Below, piece by piece: positions 7,687 through 17,710 of a stretch of DNA of 64,000 bases. The translations under genes and the position numbers were made by a program. The notes below the pieces were generated by a model. That model worked only from the letters and a program-made list of their open reading frames with translations. It was not told the origin of the DNA and did no database searches. This DNA comes from Oscillatoriales cyanobacterium (GTDB lineage Bacteria; Cyanobacteriota; Cyanobacteriia; Cyanobacteriales; Microcoleaceae): positions 1-64,000 of the forward strand of contig RDYN01000014.1 in the NCBI GenBank assembly GCA_004293365.1, in the 5' to 3' direction. The stretch's first letter is position 1. Each line of letters opens with the position of its first letter.

Positions 7687-8979
7687 TCAAGCCTTCAAGA
7701 CTTTGCGAGTATGTCGCCAAGCCGCCAAGCCCATCACGCATACCAAAAAGCCCAAACTCATCAGCACGATCCGCAAGCCGAGGTCATCGGAACCCACGGC
7801 TTTGCTAACAGCATCCGTCAGCGGGCCCGTCACTGCTAAAGGCAAGCTGAGGGCAATATTAATCGCATTGTTCTCCAAGCCAAAGACTTTTCCCCGCATG
7901 GATTCGGGAGTTTTTTCTTGAATCAGTGCTTGCATCGGGCCGTTAATTAAAGAAGCGCCAAAACCGAACAGAGCACTCAAACTAAATCCCACCCAAAGCT
8001 GTCGGGTAAAGGCAAACATTGCCAACACGAAACCCATCATCAAAAAACCAATTAATGGCAAAGGTTTCTTGTGTACTCGATCGCCCCAGTGGCCCAAAAA
8101 AGCCGCGCCGAAGACCATTCCGACTCCCGCAGCAGCGAGCAAAAAGCCAAATTGAGTTTCTTTGAGACCTATTTTGCCTGAAAGTGCGATCGCCAGAACT
8201 TGCAGCGCCGCAAACACCGAATACAAAATCGTCAACTGCACCACCGCGTTGCTGACGAGGCGGTTGTGCTTCAAATACCGCAAACCTTCTTTGAGATCCT
8301 GCCAAGGATGGATGTTTTTGCCACTGCTACCTGCATGATTTTCCTTGATCCGCATCAAGTAAATTAAACCTGCTGAGATCAGGTACAACCCTGCCAGGAA
8401 AAACTCTTGAGAAGCTTGCCCATAGTTGTGTTTGAGCGAAGTAAATATCGGTTCGCCGATCGTCATTCCGACAATAATCCCACCCATTGTGGACGAGGCA
8501 AACAGAGCATTTGCCGACATCAGTCCCTCTCGCCCCACAGCCAGCGGGATTGCTGCTGCCTCTGCCGGAGCAAAAAATTGCGTTACCGTAGAGACCAAAA
8601 ACGTGACCACCAACAGCACGAGAAAAGTTTTGGGCAAAAACGGCAAAGATCCAATCAACACGGCTCTAATAACGTTACAGCCGATCAGCATTTGCTTTTT
8701 GGAAAAGCGGTCTACCACGATACCAGCCGCCGAACCAAAGAAGATCGCCGGTAGCGTGTAGGCGATCATCACCGCTGACAGCATAGAATTTTCCGAATAC
8801 TGCCAAGAAACGGGCCAGGGCCGGTAATCGCCTGTTTTCAGCAGAATAATCAACAATACGTAAAAGATTTTATCCGCCACTTGGGCCAACAACTGGCCAG
8901 TCCACAAGGTGAGGAAGGGGCGATTTCTCAGTAGGGCATCAAGCCCGCTGCGGTCAGGGGGAGGGCTAGCTGGGTGCAT
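7687..8979 (-). CDS. Major facilitator superfamily transporter
   Basis: 430 residues with about twelve hydrophobic segments. An MFS signature-like loop (VDRFSKKQMLIGCNV) follows the second helix, and a matching loop HWGDRVHKKPLPLIG lies in the second half, showing the 6+6 symmetry. The N-terminus (MHPASPPPDRSGLDALLRNRP) is a cytoplasmic leader without a signal peptide. Similar cyanobacterial proteins are annotated as drug/solute exporters; the substrate cannot be read from sequence. It stands alone between ilvB and glnB. Confidence 0.88.
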   Translation of the reverse strand: MHPASPPPDRSGLDALLRNRPFLTLWTGQLLAQVADKIFYVLLIILLKTGDYRPWPVSWQYSENSMLSAVMIAYTLPAIFFGSAAGIVVDRFSKKQMLIGCNVIRAVLIGSLPFLPKTFLVLLVVTFLVSTVTQFFAPAEAAAIPLAVGREGLMSANALFASSTMGGIIVGMTIGEPIFTSLKHNYGQASQEFFLAGLYLISAGLIYLMRIKENHAGSSGKNIHPWQDLKEGLRYLKHNRLVSNAVVQLTILYSVFAALQVLAIALSGKIGLKETQFGFLLAAAGVGMVFGAAFLGHWGDRVHKKPLPLIGFLMMGFVLAMFAFTRQLWVGFSLSALFGFGASLINGPMQALIQEKTPESMRGKVFGLENNAINIALSLPLAVTGPLTDAVSKAVGSDDLGLRIVLMSLGFLVCVMGLAAWRHTRKVLKA

Positions 8980-9228
8980 AGGAATAGTTTAACTGACCGC
9001 TTCTGGCAATTGTAGTTTTCAACAATACGTGCAAATCTGACACAACAAAGTGGACACTCGGAAAACTCCTGTCTCCTGCGTTCTTTTTCTGTTTTAGCAG
9101 ATCGCTGGCACAGGGCTGCGGTATTTTTAACTTTACCGCGATCGGCTCCGCACGGTCACCGCCGCCCGAAAATCAGGGAATGTTGTTAAATGTTGACCTG
9201 CATTATTTCATCGCGAGTGCAACATAAG

Positions 9229-9242
9229 GTAATATATTTGAC
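9229..9242 (+). promoter_or_regulatory. Possible NtcA-like site upstream of glnB
   Basis: GTA, eight bases, then GAC: one mismatch from the NtcA consensus GTA-N8-TAC. It lies about 87 nt before the chosen glnB start. glnB is an NtcA target in several cyanobacteria (established), but this single degenerate match is weak. No other feature was seen in 8980-9328. Confidence 0.3.
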
Positions 9243-9265
9243 AAAATAGTTGCTGTTGGCAGTGA

Positions 9266-9667
<402 letters not shown>

Positions 9668-9727
9668 GATACTGGGGCCTTGGGGATTGGGCCTCGATCG
9701 TCGGTCAATCGATCGCAATAATAAGTA

Positions 9728-9861
9728 AGGTTCGTAGTGCGGACTTCAGTCCGCAGGCGTATAGCGGACTGAAGTCCGCACTACGAACCCCTCTTTTTGC
9801 GGACTTCAGTCCGCAGGCGTATAGCGGACTGAAGTCCGCACTACGAACCCCTCTTTTTGCT
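9728..9861. repeat. 60-bp tandem duplication of a palindromic repeat between glnB and rdgB
   Basis: The half-element ggttcgtagtgcggacttca is followed by its inverted partner ending ctacgaacc. A 60-bp unit starting gcggacttcagtccgc is repeated exactly (9739 and 9799) and each unit ends in ccctctttttg. Hairpin plus T-run could terminate both convergent genes. Confidence 0.75.
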
Positions 9862-9868
9862 TTTTGCC

Positions 9869-10459
9869 TCAGTTGGGGTTGACAATATTCGCCATTTGTG
9901 GTATAAGTTCCTCGAATGCTCTGCCGCGGTGGGAGTGCGATCGCTTGATATCGGGCGTCATTTCAGCAAAAGTCTGTTGCTGTGCGGGCACGTAGAAAAT
10001 CGGATCGTAACCGAAACCTCGGGTACCGCGAGGAGTGTGCAGGATTTCGCCTCGGCAAATTCCTTCTACTTGCAAGGCAATTGTACCGTCGGGACGCGCG
10101 ATCGCGATCGCGCAAACAAACTGTGCACCCCGGTTTTGTTCGGTTCCCAATTCTTTGAGAAGCCGAGATATCCTGTCAGCATCGCTTGAACCGTAGCGTG
10201 CCGAGTAAATCCCAGGTTGACCGTCGAGTGCATCTACCATTAAACCAGAATCATCCGCGATCGACCATTCGCCAGTTGCTTTCGCCACTTCAGAAGCTTT
10301 CAAGCAAGCATTAGCAATAAACGTTTCCCCAGTTTCCTCAATTTCCAACTCTTCTGGTTTAAGCTGCAATTCCCATCCCAAATCCTGAAGATAAAGCTGC
10401 ATCTCCTTGAGTTTACCCGGATTGCCGGTAGCTACAACTAACAATTTATTATTGGTCAT
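9869..10459 (-). CDS. rdgB: RdgB/HAM1 non-canonical purine NTP pyrophosphatase
   Basis: 196 residues. Hydrolyses dITP, XTP and ITP to monophosphates, keeping deaminated purines out of DNA and RNA. Family motifs: VVATGNPGKLKEM at the N-terminus, EETGETFIANACLKA, SIADDSGLMVDALDGQPGIYS (metal and base pocket) and RGFGYDPIFYVP, then the late SHRGRAFEEL. Full length for the family. Single gene, convergent with glnB; the upstream 210 bp contain AT-rich simple repeats. Confidence 0.94.
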   Translation of the reverse strand: MTNNKLLVVATGNPGKLKEMQLYLQDLGWELQLKPEELEIEETGETFIANACLKASEVAKATGEWSIADDSGLMVDALDGQPGIYSARYGSSDADRISRLLKELGTEQNRGAQFVCAIAIARPDGTIALQVEGICRGEILHTPRGTRGFGYDPIFYVPAQQQTFAEMTPDIKRSHSHRGRAFEELIPQMANIVNPN

Positions 10460-10671
10460 TATTTCTGTTAAAAATTACGGAGGGATTTTTTACGAACCGC
10501 GAAGACGCGAAGGACGCGAAGGAAGAGAGAAGAAGAGAAAAGAGAGTTCGCAATTGATGGCATTTTATTTGTGAATTTTGTTTTGAACCGCAGAGGCCGC
10601 AGAGAACACAGAGAAGGAGAGGTTTAATATCAATCCATCCGCGTTTTTCTGCGTTCATCTGCGGTTCAAAA

Positions 10672-12099
10672 TTAACCTTTTTGCGCCCAATCCTTCGCCC
10701 AATTCAAGTTTTGCATGACTTCTTTTAATGTGGCTGCTTCTGAATACAGCCGCAATACTGGTTCGGTTCCGCTAAACCTAATTAACAGCCAGCTTCCGTC
10801 GGCTAAACGGAATTTGTATCCGTCTACTTTGTTGCAGTCTACTACTGCTTTGCCGGCTATTTCTGTTAATGGTTGATTTTCCAACAGTCCCAGCAAGCGG
10901 GAACGTTCGTCCATATTTGCTAAGTGCAAGTCTATGCGATCGTAGGCTGAGGTAAACTTGGTTTCTTTTTGCAGTCGGCTGTAAATTTCGCTTAAGTCTT
11001 CGCCGGATTTGACGACTGCTTCTAATAAGTACAGCGCTGACAGCAACGCATCTCTTTCGGGAATGTGCGTACCGTACCCAATTCCTCCTGATTCTTCGCC
11101 GCCGACTAAAACTTGAGTAGTTAGCATTCGATCGGCTATATACTTGTAACCGATCGGCGTTTCAAACAATGGTAAGCCGTAAAGTTCGGCAATTTTGGGG
11201 ATAATGTCGGAACCGCTGACTGTTTTGATGACTTCTCCGGTTAACCCGCGCCGTGAAGCTAAATGTTCGATTAATATGGGAACTAGGATTTGCGAACTGA
11301 GAAAGTTTCCGCTGGAGTCAACGGCTGCAATTCGATCGCTATCTCCGTCAAATACAAATCCGATCGACAAACCGGATGCTTTTCGCTGGTGAGTCCGCAT
11401 GACGCGGAACAACTGTGACAGGTAGCGCGGTAAGGGTTCTGGTGCACCGCCGCCAAACAGCGGATCGCGATCGCTGTTGACTTCTTGCACTGTTTCTTCT
11501 AATATTTGCGTTAATCCGCCCGCTGCGGCGCCGTGCATTACATCTACAAATACTGTAATTTTGCCGCTGGCGATCGCCTCTTTTATCGCTTCAATATCTA
11601 CCATTTCCCGCAAGGTTTTGCAGTAAGCCGGCCAAGGATTGAAATTCTCTAATTTTCCAGGAGTTGCTGAAATTGCGGCCTGATTTTCTAGTTTTGCTTC
11701 TATCTGTTGCGTAACTTCGGGCGACACTGAACCTCCAAATCCGCCCTTGACTTTTAATCCTAAATATGCGCCCGGATTGTGGCTGGCTGTCAGGACGATC
11801 GCACCTAAAGCGTTTAATTGTTTGGCTGCTAAACTAAAAGCCGGAGTTGGGGCGTAGGATTCGCTCAGCAGCACGTCAAATCCGGCGTTTTGGACGGCAA
11901 CAGCCGCGTTTTTGGCAAAATCTTCAGCTAGAAATCGGCGGTCGTAACCGACAATTACGGTGCCGCTACTGGCATTATTGCCGCCGGTTTGTGCCAGAAC
12001 TTGTGCCGCTAGGGGAGCTACTAACGCTACGCGATCGAATGTAAAATCGTCAGCAATGATGCCGCGCCAGCCATCTGTACCGAATTTTATAGGATTCAT
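10672..12099 (-). CDS. Phosphoglucomutase/phosphomannomutase family protein
   Basis: 475 residues, full length for the alpha-D-phosphohexomutase superfamily. KFGTDGWRG at the N-terminus, catalytic phosphoserine in TASHNPGAY, metal-binding DGDSDR, sugar-binding GGEESGG and phosphate-binding RFSGTEPVLR are all present in order. It interconverts sugar 1- and 6-phosphates; substrate choice (glucose, mannose or glucosamine) is not resolved by these motifs. Given the glycogen genes later in the window, a glucose-phosphate role is plausible but not shown. Located between the rdgB and folE genes on the same strand, separated by repeat-rich gaps. Confidence 0.92.
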   Translation of the reverse strand: MNPIKFGTDGWRGIIADDFTFDRVALVAPLAAQVLAQTGGNNASSGTVIVGYDRRFLAEDFAKNAAVAVQNAGFDVLLSESYAPTPAFSLAAKQLNALGAIVLTASHNPGAYLGLKVKGGFGGSVSPEVTQQIEAKLENQAAISATPGKLENFNPWPAYCKTLREMVDIEAIKEAIASGKITVFVDVMHGAAAGGLTQILEETVQEVNSDRDPLFGGGAPEPLPRYLSQLFRVMRTHQRKASGLSIGFVFDGDSDRIAAVDSSGNFLSSQILVPILIEHLASRRGLTGEVIKTVSGSDIIPKIAELYGLPLFETPIGYKYIADRMLTTQVLVGGEESGGIGYGTHIPERDALLSALYLLEAVVKSGEDLSEIYSRLQKETKFTSAYDRIDLHLANMDERSRLLGLLENQPLTEIAGKAVVDCNKVDGYKFRLADGSWLLIRFSGTEPVLRLYSEAATLKEVMQNLNWAKDWAQKG

Positions 12100-12158
12100 T
12101 TAGTCACAAGCCATAAGTCACTCGTCTATTTTATGAGCTTATTTCGCGATCGTCAGTC

Positions 12159-12198
12159 GATTTTAGATTTTAGATTTTAGATTTTAGATTTTAGATTT
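12159..12198. repeat. Heptamer tandem repeat (attttag)
   Basis: About five and a half copies of a 7-nt unit. It is one of several heptamer arrays in the window, each with a different sequence but the same period. Confidence 0.8.
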
Positions 12199-12332
12199 AC
12201 TTGGAGCCTTAAATCTGGCAGTTTGAACAAGACTCTAAAATTTTGGTAGCTCCATTTATGGAGTGTACGTGGCACGGTACCCGTTTTGGGGCTGGTTAAA
12301 AGTCATCATTAGTCAGTAGTCATCAGCCGAAT

Positions 12333-12447
12333 GACAACTGTCAACCGACAACCGACAACCGACAACCGACAACCGACAACCGACAACTGACAACTGACAA
12401 CCGACAACTGTCAACTGTCAACTGTCAACTGTCACAGGTCAACTGAC
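12333..12447. repeat. Heptamer tandem array (caaccga / caactgt)
   Basis: About 15 copies of a degenerate 7-nt unit run up to the folE stop codon. With the attttag array it fills most of the gap 12100-12446; the rest holds no gene. Confidence 0.8.
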
Positions 12448-13181
12448 TAAAAGAATGCCGGTTGGTGGCGGATCAAATTCAGGAATTCTTCGCGAGTTTT
12501 TTGTTCGTCTTGAAACACGCCCAACATCGCACTCGTCACTGTCCAAGCGCCGGGTTTTTGCACGCCCCGCATCGTCATGCACATATGGCTGGCTTCCATT
12601 ACTACAGCCACTCCCTTCGGTTCCAATATTGTCTGAACTGCTTCGGCAATTTGGCGCGTCAAACGTTCTTGTACCTGCAACCGGCGGCTGTACATTTCAA
12701 CAATTCTGGCTAGTTTGCTCAGTCCCACTACTTTTTGGTTGGGAATGTAAGCGACGTGAACTCGACCCATAAATGGCAGCATGTGGTGTTCGCACATACT
12801 GAAGGCGCTGATATCTCGCACCAGCACCATTTCGTTGTGACCTTCGTCAAAGATAGCGCCGTTGAGGAGTTCTTCGAGGGATTGACTGTAACCGCTGGTG
12901 AGAAACCGCATTGCTTCTGCTACCCGCTTCGGGGTTTTGAGCAATCCTTCGCGTTCAGGGTCTTCTCCTACTCCCTGCAGTATCGTGCGAACGGCTTCCA
13001 TCATTTCTTCCTGGCCTACTTCTGAGGCTACTGGTACGTTGGATTCTTGACCGTGGGAGGAATTGCGATCGGGTCGAGTGGCGATGCGGGGCAAGTTGTT
13101 ATCGGCGGTTGCGGGCTGTTTCATGGTGTCAGTTGAGATTGAGTTTGAGCCGTTCGTACCGTTATTCGATGCAATTGTCAT
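12447..13181 (-). CDS. folE: GTP cyclohydrolase I
   Basis: 244 residues. Converts GTP to 7,8-dihydroneopterin triphosphate, first step of tetrahydrofolate and pterin synthesis. Zinc and active-site motifs: [20 protein letters not shown] and [16 protein letters not shown] (zinc Cys and His residues), plus [13 protein letters not shown] Ser/Asn-rich N-terminal extension of about 55 residues precedes the catalytic domain. In many cyanobacteria folE lies near accA and the alkane genes, as here. The stop codon abuts a heptamer tandem array. Confidence 0.95.
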   Translation of the reverse strand: MTIASNNGTNGSNSISTDTMKQPATADNNLPRIATRPDRNSSHGQESNVPVASEVGQEEMMEAVRTILQGVGEDPEREGLLKTPKRVAEAMRFLTSGYSQSLEELLNGAIFDEGHNEMVLVRDISAFSMCEHHMLPFMGRVHVAYIPNQKVVGLSKLARIVEMYSRRLQVQERLTRQIAEAVQTILEPKGVAVVMEASHMCMTMRGVQKPGAWTVTSAMLGVFQDEQKTREEFLNLIRHQPAFF

Positions 13182-13333
13182 AAGAAGTTGGTGTGAGGAT
13201 GAATCTATTTTCGAGAGAGCGATTTTCGATCGGGCATAGACCTATCGAGAGAGCGATTTTCGATTGGGGGATATAGCTAGAGATTCAAAGATTGTTAAAT
13301 TACAGAAAAATCCAGCTTTCCACAATCTCAAGT

Positions 13334-14059
13334 TCACAAAACTCCGGCGTTGGACATGAGCGTGATTTCTTCAATTACTGCACTTGCAGGTAACTGAACT
13401 GCGTGCAGAATTGATTGGGCGACGATTTCTGGGGTTAACATCGCACTGCGATCGAAATCGGCTTGGACGGTTTCTGTGTCCCACATGGGAGTGTTGACAG
13501 AACCCGGACAGATGGCTGTAACGCGAATTCCACCAGCCCGTTCTTCGGCGGCTAATGTCCTGGACAAAGCCATGAGACCGAATTTGCTGACGCAGTAGGC
13601 TCCCCAATTGGGGAAGGTTTGGCTGCCTGCGATCGACGAAACGTTGATGATGATTCCCGATCGCCGATCGCGCATGGACGGCAAAATTCCTAGAATGCAC
13701 TGCCAAACGCTAGTAAGATTGAGGTCTAGAACGTTCTGCCAATCCGCTAAGGGCGTTTCGGTCAAGGAGCCGGTGTAGCCCATGCCAGCGCTGTTGACTA
13801 GGATATCTACGGGGCCGAATTGAGCTGCGATCGCGCTGATGCCGCTTTGCACTTGCTCAATTTTTGCCAAGTCTAAGGGATAAGCTTCTGCTTTCACTCC
13901 GAATTCTCGGGCTGCTGCGGCAACGGCTTCTAGGTTTTCTGACTTTCGGCTAACTAAGGCGAGATTTATGCCAACGGCAGCGAACGCTAGAGCAGTCGCT
14001 TTGCCAATACCGCTGCTGGCTCCGGTAATCAGAGCCTGCTTTGTTGTTCGATCGTTCAT
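13334..14059 (-). CDS. Short-chain dehydrogenase/reductase
   Basis: 241 residues with a Rossmann NAD(P) site TGASSGIGKATA, the NSAGMG strand, Ser in NVSSIAGSQTF and the YCVSK catalytic pair, followed by ICPGSVNTP. It is a classical SDR similar to FabG-type 3-ketoacyl-ACP reductases but without proof of that substrate. This gene typically sits between accA and folE in the cyanobacterial alkane neighbourhood, suggesting a lipid-related reduction (inference). It is on the same strand as its neighbours with gaps of about 150 and 365 bp. Confidence 0.88.
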   Translation of the reverse strand: MNDRTTKQALITGASSGIGKATALAFAAVGINLALVSRKSENLEAVAAAAREFGVKAEAYPLDLAKIEQVQSGISAIAAQFGPVDILVNSAGMGYTGSLTETPLADWQNVLDLNLTSVWQCILGILPSMRDRRSGIIINVSSIAGSQTFPNWGAYCVSKFGLMALSRTLAAEERAGGIRVTAICPGSVNTPMWDTETVQADFDRSAMLTPEIVAQSILHAVQLPASAVIEEITLMSNAGVL

Positions 14060-14358
14060 TCAGTGTCCTGATAGTTCCTAATTTTACGGAAAAACACGGA
14101 AATTAGTTGGCAAGTGCTACCTTGACGCCCGCGAACTACTAAACCTTTTGTCCATTGTCCAAGGCATCTGGGACTACTTTTCCCATATTTTCGATCGGCA
14201 ACTACCCGTCAAGCGTTGCAGTCTTTTTCGACAAATCAGACAACTGTCTGCTGCGGGCGATAACAATTAATTATGAGAGAAACATTAAGAACTGTTAAGC
14301 CGATCTCACCTGAGAAATTATAACACTGCTGACAGATTCGCAGAAGACTCAGGTCTGA

Positions 14359-14409
14359 GTTATTAGTTATGAGTGTGAAGTTAAGAGATTGTAATTCATA
14401 ACTAATAAC
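14359..14409. repeat. 14-bp perfect inverted repeat downstream of accA
   Basis: 14359-14372 (gttattagttatga) pairs exactly with 14396-14409 around a 23-nt loop, with T-run on the plus-strand side. It lies just past the accA stop and may form a 3' hairpin. The gap 14060-14425 shows nothing else convincing. Confidence 0.5.
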
Positions 14410-14425
14410 TTTTTCATCGATCGGC

Positions 14426-15406
14426 TCAGGCAGCCATTTCAGTGAACACACCGATGTCGCGGAACTTTTGATACCGGAGATCGCGCCGCTGCTGGCCGGT
14501 AAGCTGTGTCAGTTCTGCTAAGTTTTCTAACAAAGCTCCTTTGAGCATCGCCGCAGCTTTCAGGGGATTGGAGTGAGCGCCACCAACCGGTTCGGGCACT
14601 ATCTGATCGAGAACGCCGAGGTTTTTCAAATCCCAGGAAGTAATTTTGAGGGCTTCGGCGGCTAAGTTGGCTTTACCGGAGTCTTTCCAGAGGATGGCCG
14701 CACAAGCTTCGGGGGTGGCTACGGTATACACGGAATGTTCTAACATTAACAGCCGCTCGCCGACGCCGATGCCCAATGCGCCGCCGGAACCGCCTTCGCC
14801 GATGACGGTACAAATAATCGGAACGTCGAGGCGAAACATTTCTCGGAGGTTGCAGGCGATCGCCTCTCCCTGTCCTAGCTGTTCGGCTTCTAAGCCCGCC
14901 CAAGCCCCCGGAGTGTCGATAAAGGTGAAAATTGGCATACCGAAGCGATCGGCGTGTTCCATCAACCGCAAGGCTTTGCGGTAGCCGCCGGGAGCAGCCA
15001 TCCCAAAGTTGCGGGCGATATTGTCTTTGGTATCGCGCCCTTTTTGATGGCCGATGATGACCGTAGGACGCCCGTCTATGCGGGCAATTCCGCCGACGAG
15101 GGCCGGATCGTCTCCCCCTCGCCGATCGCCGTGGAGCTCGATCCACTCGTCGCTAATTGCCTGAATGTAGTCGAGGGTGCTGGGGCGGCGCGGGTGACGG
15201 GCGAGTTGCAGCCGCTGCATGGGGGACAAGCTGCTGAAAATTTCTTGTCGCAGTTGGGCGCTGCGGGCTTCGAGTTTGCGAATTTCGTCGGTGACATCGA
15301 CGCCGTTTTCTTCGGCGAGTTGGCGAATCTGGTGAATTCTGGTTTCGAGTTCGGCCAGCGGCTTTTCAAAATCTAGGAGTAGTGGTTTGCGGTCGGGGTT
15401 TGCCAC
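14426..15406 (-). CDS. accA: Acetyl-CoA carboxylase carboxyltransferase subunit alpha
   Basis: 326 residues, usual length. With AccD it transfers carboxyl from biotin to acetyl-CoA, giving malonyl-CoA for fatty-acid synthesis. Motifs: [57 protein letters not shown] and [19 protein letters not shown]. The N-terminal coiled coil ([16 protein letters not shown]) is typical. It follows aar/ado in the same orientation, consistent with supply of acyl-ACP precursor to alkane synthesis, but a plus-strand gene and a MITE-like element now separate it from aar. Confidence 0.96.
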   Translation of the reverse strand: MANPDRKPLLLDFEKPLAELETRIHQIRQLAEENGVDVTDEIRKLEARSAQLRQEIFSSLSPMQRLQLARHPRRPSTLDYIQAISDEWIELHGDRRGGDDPALVGGIARIDGRPTVIIGHQKGRDTKDNIARNFGMAAPGGYRKALRLMEHADRFGMPIFTFIDTPGAWAGLEAEQLGQGEAIACNLREMFRLDVPIICTVIGEGGSGGALGIGVGERLLMLEHSVYTVATPEACAAILWKDSGKANLAAEALKITSWDLKNLGVLDQIVPEPVGGAHSNPLKAAAMLKGALLENLAELTQLTGQQRRDLRYQKFRDIGVFTEMAA

Positions 15407-15715
15407 GCTGATAATTTCTATAGGGTTTTTAAGGTGAAAGTCGATCGACTGTTTCCCGATCCTACCGTGTCAGGTGTTGCTCAAAAAGAGGGCTCGCGGG
15501 AAGTTTTAAGTTTTGAATTATGTTTTGCTGCGTAACAAGAGTTGAAAACCAAGGGCTTGAGTGTCGTTGTTTGCTACACTATTTTTGCTTGCTCCCAGAC
15601 TTTTACCACAAAGAATTGGTTTAAAGCCCCAAGCTTGAGCGGGAGAAATTAACATCAGGCTATTCATTAATCCAATCCTCTTCCTTGCAGGTAGAGGTCG
15701 CCCTCCTTTCGTCAA

Positions 15716-15740
15716 CTGTCAACAGTCAACTGTCAACTGA
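15716..15740. repeat. Heptamer tandem repeat (caactgt)
   Basis: Three to four degenerate 7-nt units immediately upstream of the TerB-like gene. Confidence 0.6.
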
Positions 15741-15751
15741 ACCACCCCACT

Positions 15752-16261
15752 ATGCCCGCCCACAGCCACAAAAGACCTAACCCTGCTGAATTGTTCCAAA
15801 GCGCAAAAAGCGATACAAGTGCGATCGAACTCACCCCCTCGGAAGCTTTGACAGCTATTTCAGTCTTAGCTGTTGCCGCCGACGGAGAAATATCCGAAGC
15901 CGAAAGACAAACCCTTGCCGCCAATCACATTCGCTTGTTCGGCTCTTATTCTGGCGAACACTTCCAAGAACTATTTAAGAAAGTTCTGAAATTGAGCAGT
16001 CAGTACACTCCGGCCGAAGTATTTGCCGCAGCTAAAAACGCATTGAATGCTCAGCTTCGAGAAACAGCTTTTGCGATTGCCGCAGATTTGGTTTTAGTAG
16101 ATGGAGTTTTCACCATCGAGGAAAAAGATTTCTTGGTTGAACTTTCCCAAGCTCTCGACATCTCCGACGAAACGGGCAAAAAAATCATCGAAGTCATGAC
16201 CATCAAAAACTGCGGGGACAATTTGATGACAGGTCAATTTATTGAAGAGATTGATGTATAA
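15752..16261 (+). CDS. TerB-like (tellurite-resistance TerB fold) protein
   Basis: 169 residues. Two acidic helical hairpins, ISVLAVAADGEISEAERQTL (about 31-50) and IAADLVLVDGVFTIEEKDFL (about 109-128), are the repeated DGEI/EE metal-binding pattern of the TerB-like fold. No signal peptide or membrane segment. TerB-like proteins are linked to stress and membrane-associated complexes; the role in cyanobacteria is unknown. It is the only plus-strand gene in the 12.4-18.4 kb block and separates accA from aar, followed directly by a MITE-like element. A short Lys/Pro-rich tail (HSHKRPNP) opens the protein. Confidence 0.85.
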   Translation: MPAHSHKRPNPAELFQSAKSDTSAIELTPSEALTAISVLAVAADGEISEAERQTLAANHIRLFGSYSGEHFQELFKKVLKLSSQYTPAEVFAAAKNALNAQLRETAFAIAADLVLVDGVFTIEEKDFLVELSQALDISDETGKKIIEVMTIKNCGDNLMTGQFIEEIDV

Positions 16262-16263
16262 GC

Positions 16264-16453
16264 TATAGCATTTCTCAAGCATGGTGAGGTACGACTGGGC
16301 AAACCGGGAATAGGGCAAACCGGGCAAACCGGGCAAACCGGGCAAACCGGGCCTAGGCTTCCGCGGGCCTAGGCCGGGGAAGGCCGGCTTGACCTGTCGT
16401 ACCTCACATCGGATATCGAAAGGCCATACCTCATATTTCCCTCAAAAGGCTAT
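16264..16453. mobile_element. MITE-like element, copy A, with internal 9-nt tandem repeats
   Basis: Left end ctatagcatttctcaagc, then gtgaggtacgac at 16284-16295. The exact reverse complement gtcgtacctcac is at 16396-16407, and the outer right end continues to 16453 (ctcaaaaggctata). The core has about four aaaccgggc units and a ggcctagg palindrome. The ends and the tgggaatagggc core match the element inserted in the ISAs1 transposase at 40595-40673. No coding capacity. Confidence 0.65.
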
Positions 16454-16528
16454 AACTATCTCAAAAAAAAGTTACTGGTTATTATCAGAAAAACTTTCCT
16501 CAATAACCAATAACCTCAACAAATTACA

Positions 16529-17551
16529 TCAAAATGACATCAAAGGTCGGAAACCGTGTTTGACGGAAATTTCGCCGATTTGCTCCATCTTTTCTACAGT
16601 AATTTGATTTCGTCCCCAAGAAAAATTGGTGTACAACTTTTCAAATTCCAGCAGCATGGATTCGGCAAAACAGGCAAACAACTGCCGGCCCGGCACATCC
16701 ATATTCACAATCTTCATAATCTTCCACTCAATATCGAGCGAATGCTCCACAATCCCGCCGTTGAGTACGTAAATTTCGGGATGCTGAACCTGAGTTGCCA
16801 GATTTTTCGGATAACCACCGTCAATCAATAAACAGGGTTGCTTCAATGTCTTGGGGTCAATTTCTACTCCCTTCGGCATACTGGCTACCCAGACTACAAT
16901 ATCCGCTTGGGGCAGGGCTTCTTCCAAATCCATGATTTTGCCTCGTCCCAATTCCGATTGCAAATCTTGCAATCGTTCTTTGTCGCGGGCAATGAGCAAC
17001 AATTCTGCTACATTGGTTTTAACATTCAGCCAGCGACAGACAGCACTGCCAATATCCCCAGTCGCACCGCAAACCGCTACAGTAGCCTTTGAAAGTTCAA
17101 TCCCTAATTTGGGGGCTGCTTCTTCTACTTGGCGGCAGAGGATGTAAGCCGTGTGGGTGTTACCAGTGGTGAACCGTTCAAACTCCAACTTGAGATTGCG
17201 AATTTGCTTAATTTGCTGCAAGTTGAAAGTTTCAAAAATGATCGAAGAAAAACCGCCTAAAGCAGTGATATTAATCCCGTTTTTTTGAGCGTGTGCCATC
17301 GCATTAATAATTTTGCGAGTGGCTGCTTTGATCCGGCGAGTGGCTAGCATTTCTGGTAGAAAACACGACTCCACATAGCGGCCTTCTATTTTTTGCCCGG
17401 TAATGCTAGTGACAGTGATATGATCGACTATCTGGGGCGGTGCGCTGCACCAAAAATCGAGCCCTTGATCGGCATATTCTGGATAGCCCAGCTCGTTAGC
17501 TACTGATTGGGCGTGTTCTAAGCTGGTTAAGTGACCGATTAGACCAAACAT
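16529..17551 (-). CDS. aar: Long-chain acyl-[acyl-carrier-protein] reductase
   Basis: 340 residues, family length. Reduces fatty acyl-ACP with NADPH to the fatty aldehyde used by Ado. The N-terminus [15 protein letters not shown] and [11 protein letters not shown] are diagnostic; the NADPH site is [18 protein letters not shown]; the conserved Cys in [17 protein letters not shown] corresponds to the acyl-accepting cysteine of characterised homologues. It lies 159 bp downstream of ado on the same strand, as in most alkane-producing cyanobacteria. The gap holds a heptamer GA-rich repeat (about 17566-17632). Confidence 0.96.
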   Translation of the reverse strand: MFGLIGHLTSLEHAQSVANELGYPEYADQGLDFWCSAPPQIVDHITVTSITGQKIEGRYVESCFLPEMLATRRIKAATRKIINAMAHAQKNGINITALGGFSSIIFETFNLQQIKQIRNLKLEFERFTTGNTHTAYILCRQVEEAAPKLGIELSKATVAVCGATGDIGSAVCRWLNVKTNVAELLLIARDKERLQDLQSELGRGKIMDLEEALPQADIVVWVASMPKGVEIDPKTLKQPCLLIDGGYPKNLATQVQHPEIYVLNGGIVEHSLDIEWKIMKIVNMDVPGRQLFACFAESMLLEFEKLYTNFSWGRNQITVEKMEQIGEISVKHGFRPLMSF

Positions 17552-17565
17552 TAAGTTGTCAAATG

Positions 17566-17632
17566 AAGGAAGATTGAAGAAGAAGGAAGAAGGAAGAAGA
17601 TCGATGTGAAGAAGGAAGAAGGAAGAAGGAAA
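17566..17632. repeat. Heptamer GA-rich tandem repeat (gaaggaa) between aar and ado
   Basis: Two runs of gaagaag/gaaggaa units split by atcgatgtga. It lies in the ado-aar spacer, so it would be in the leader of any ado-aar read-through transcript. Confidence 0.65.
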
Positions 17633-17710
17633 ATTTAAATTTGCTAATTAACAATGAGATACCTCATTTTTAATTTTTAATTTTTTTCCCATTCCTTGTT
17701 TCCCAATTAA

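Noticed and set aside
10449-10658. 69-codon minus-strand frame between rdgB and the phosphohexomutase gene
   Set aside because: Low-complexity gaaccgcagag/gaaggacgcgaag repeats; overlaps the rdgB start.
15518-15715. 65-codon minus-strand frame near accA
   Set aside because: No ribosome site; sequence looks like a translated dispersed repeat. Kept out for lack of support.
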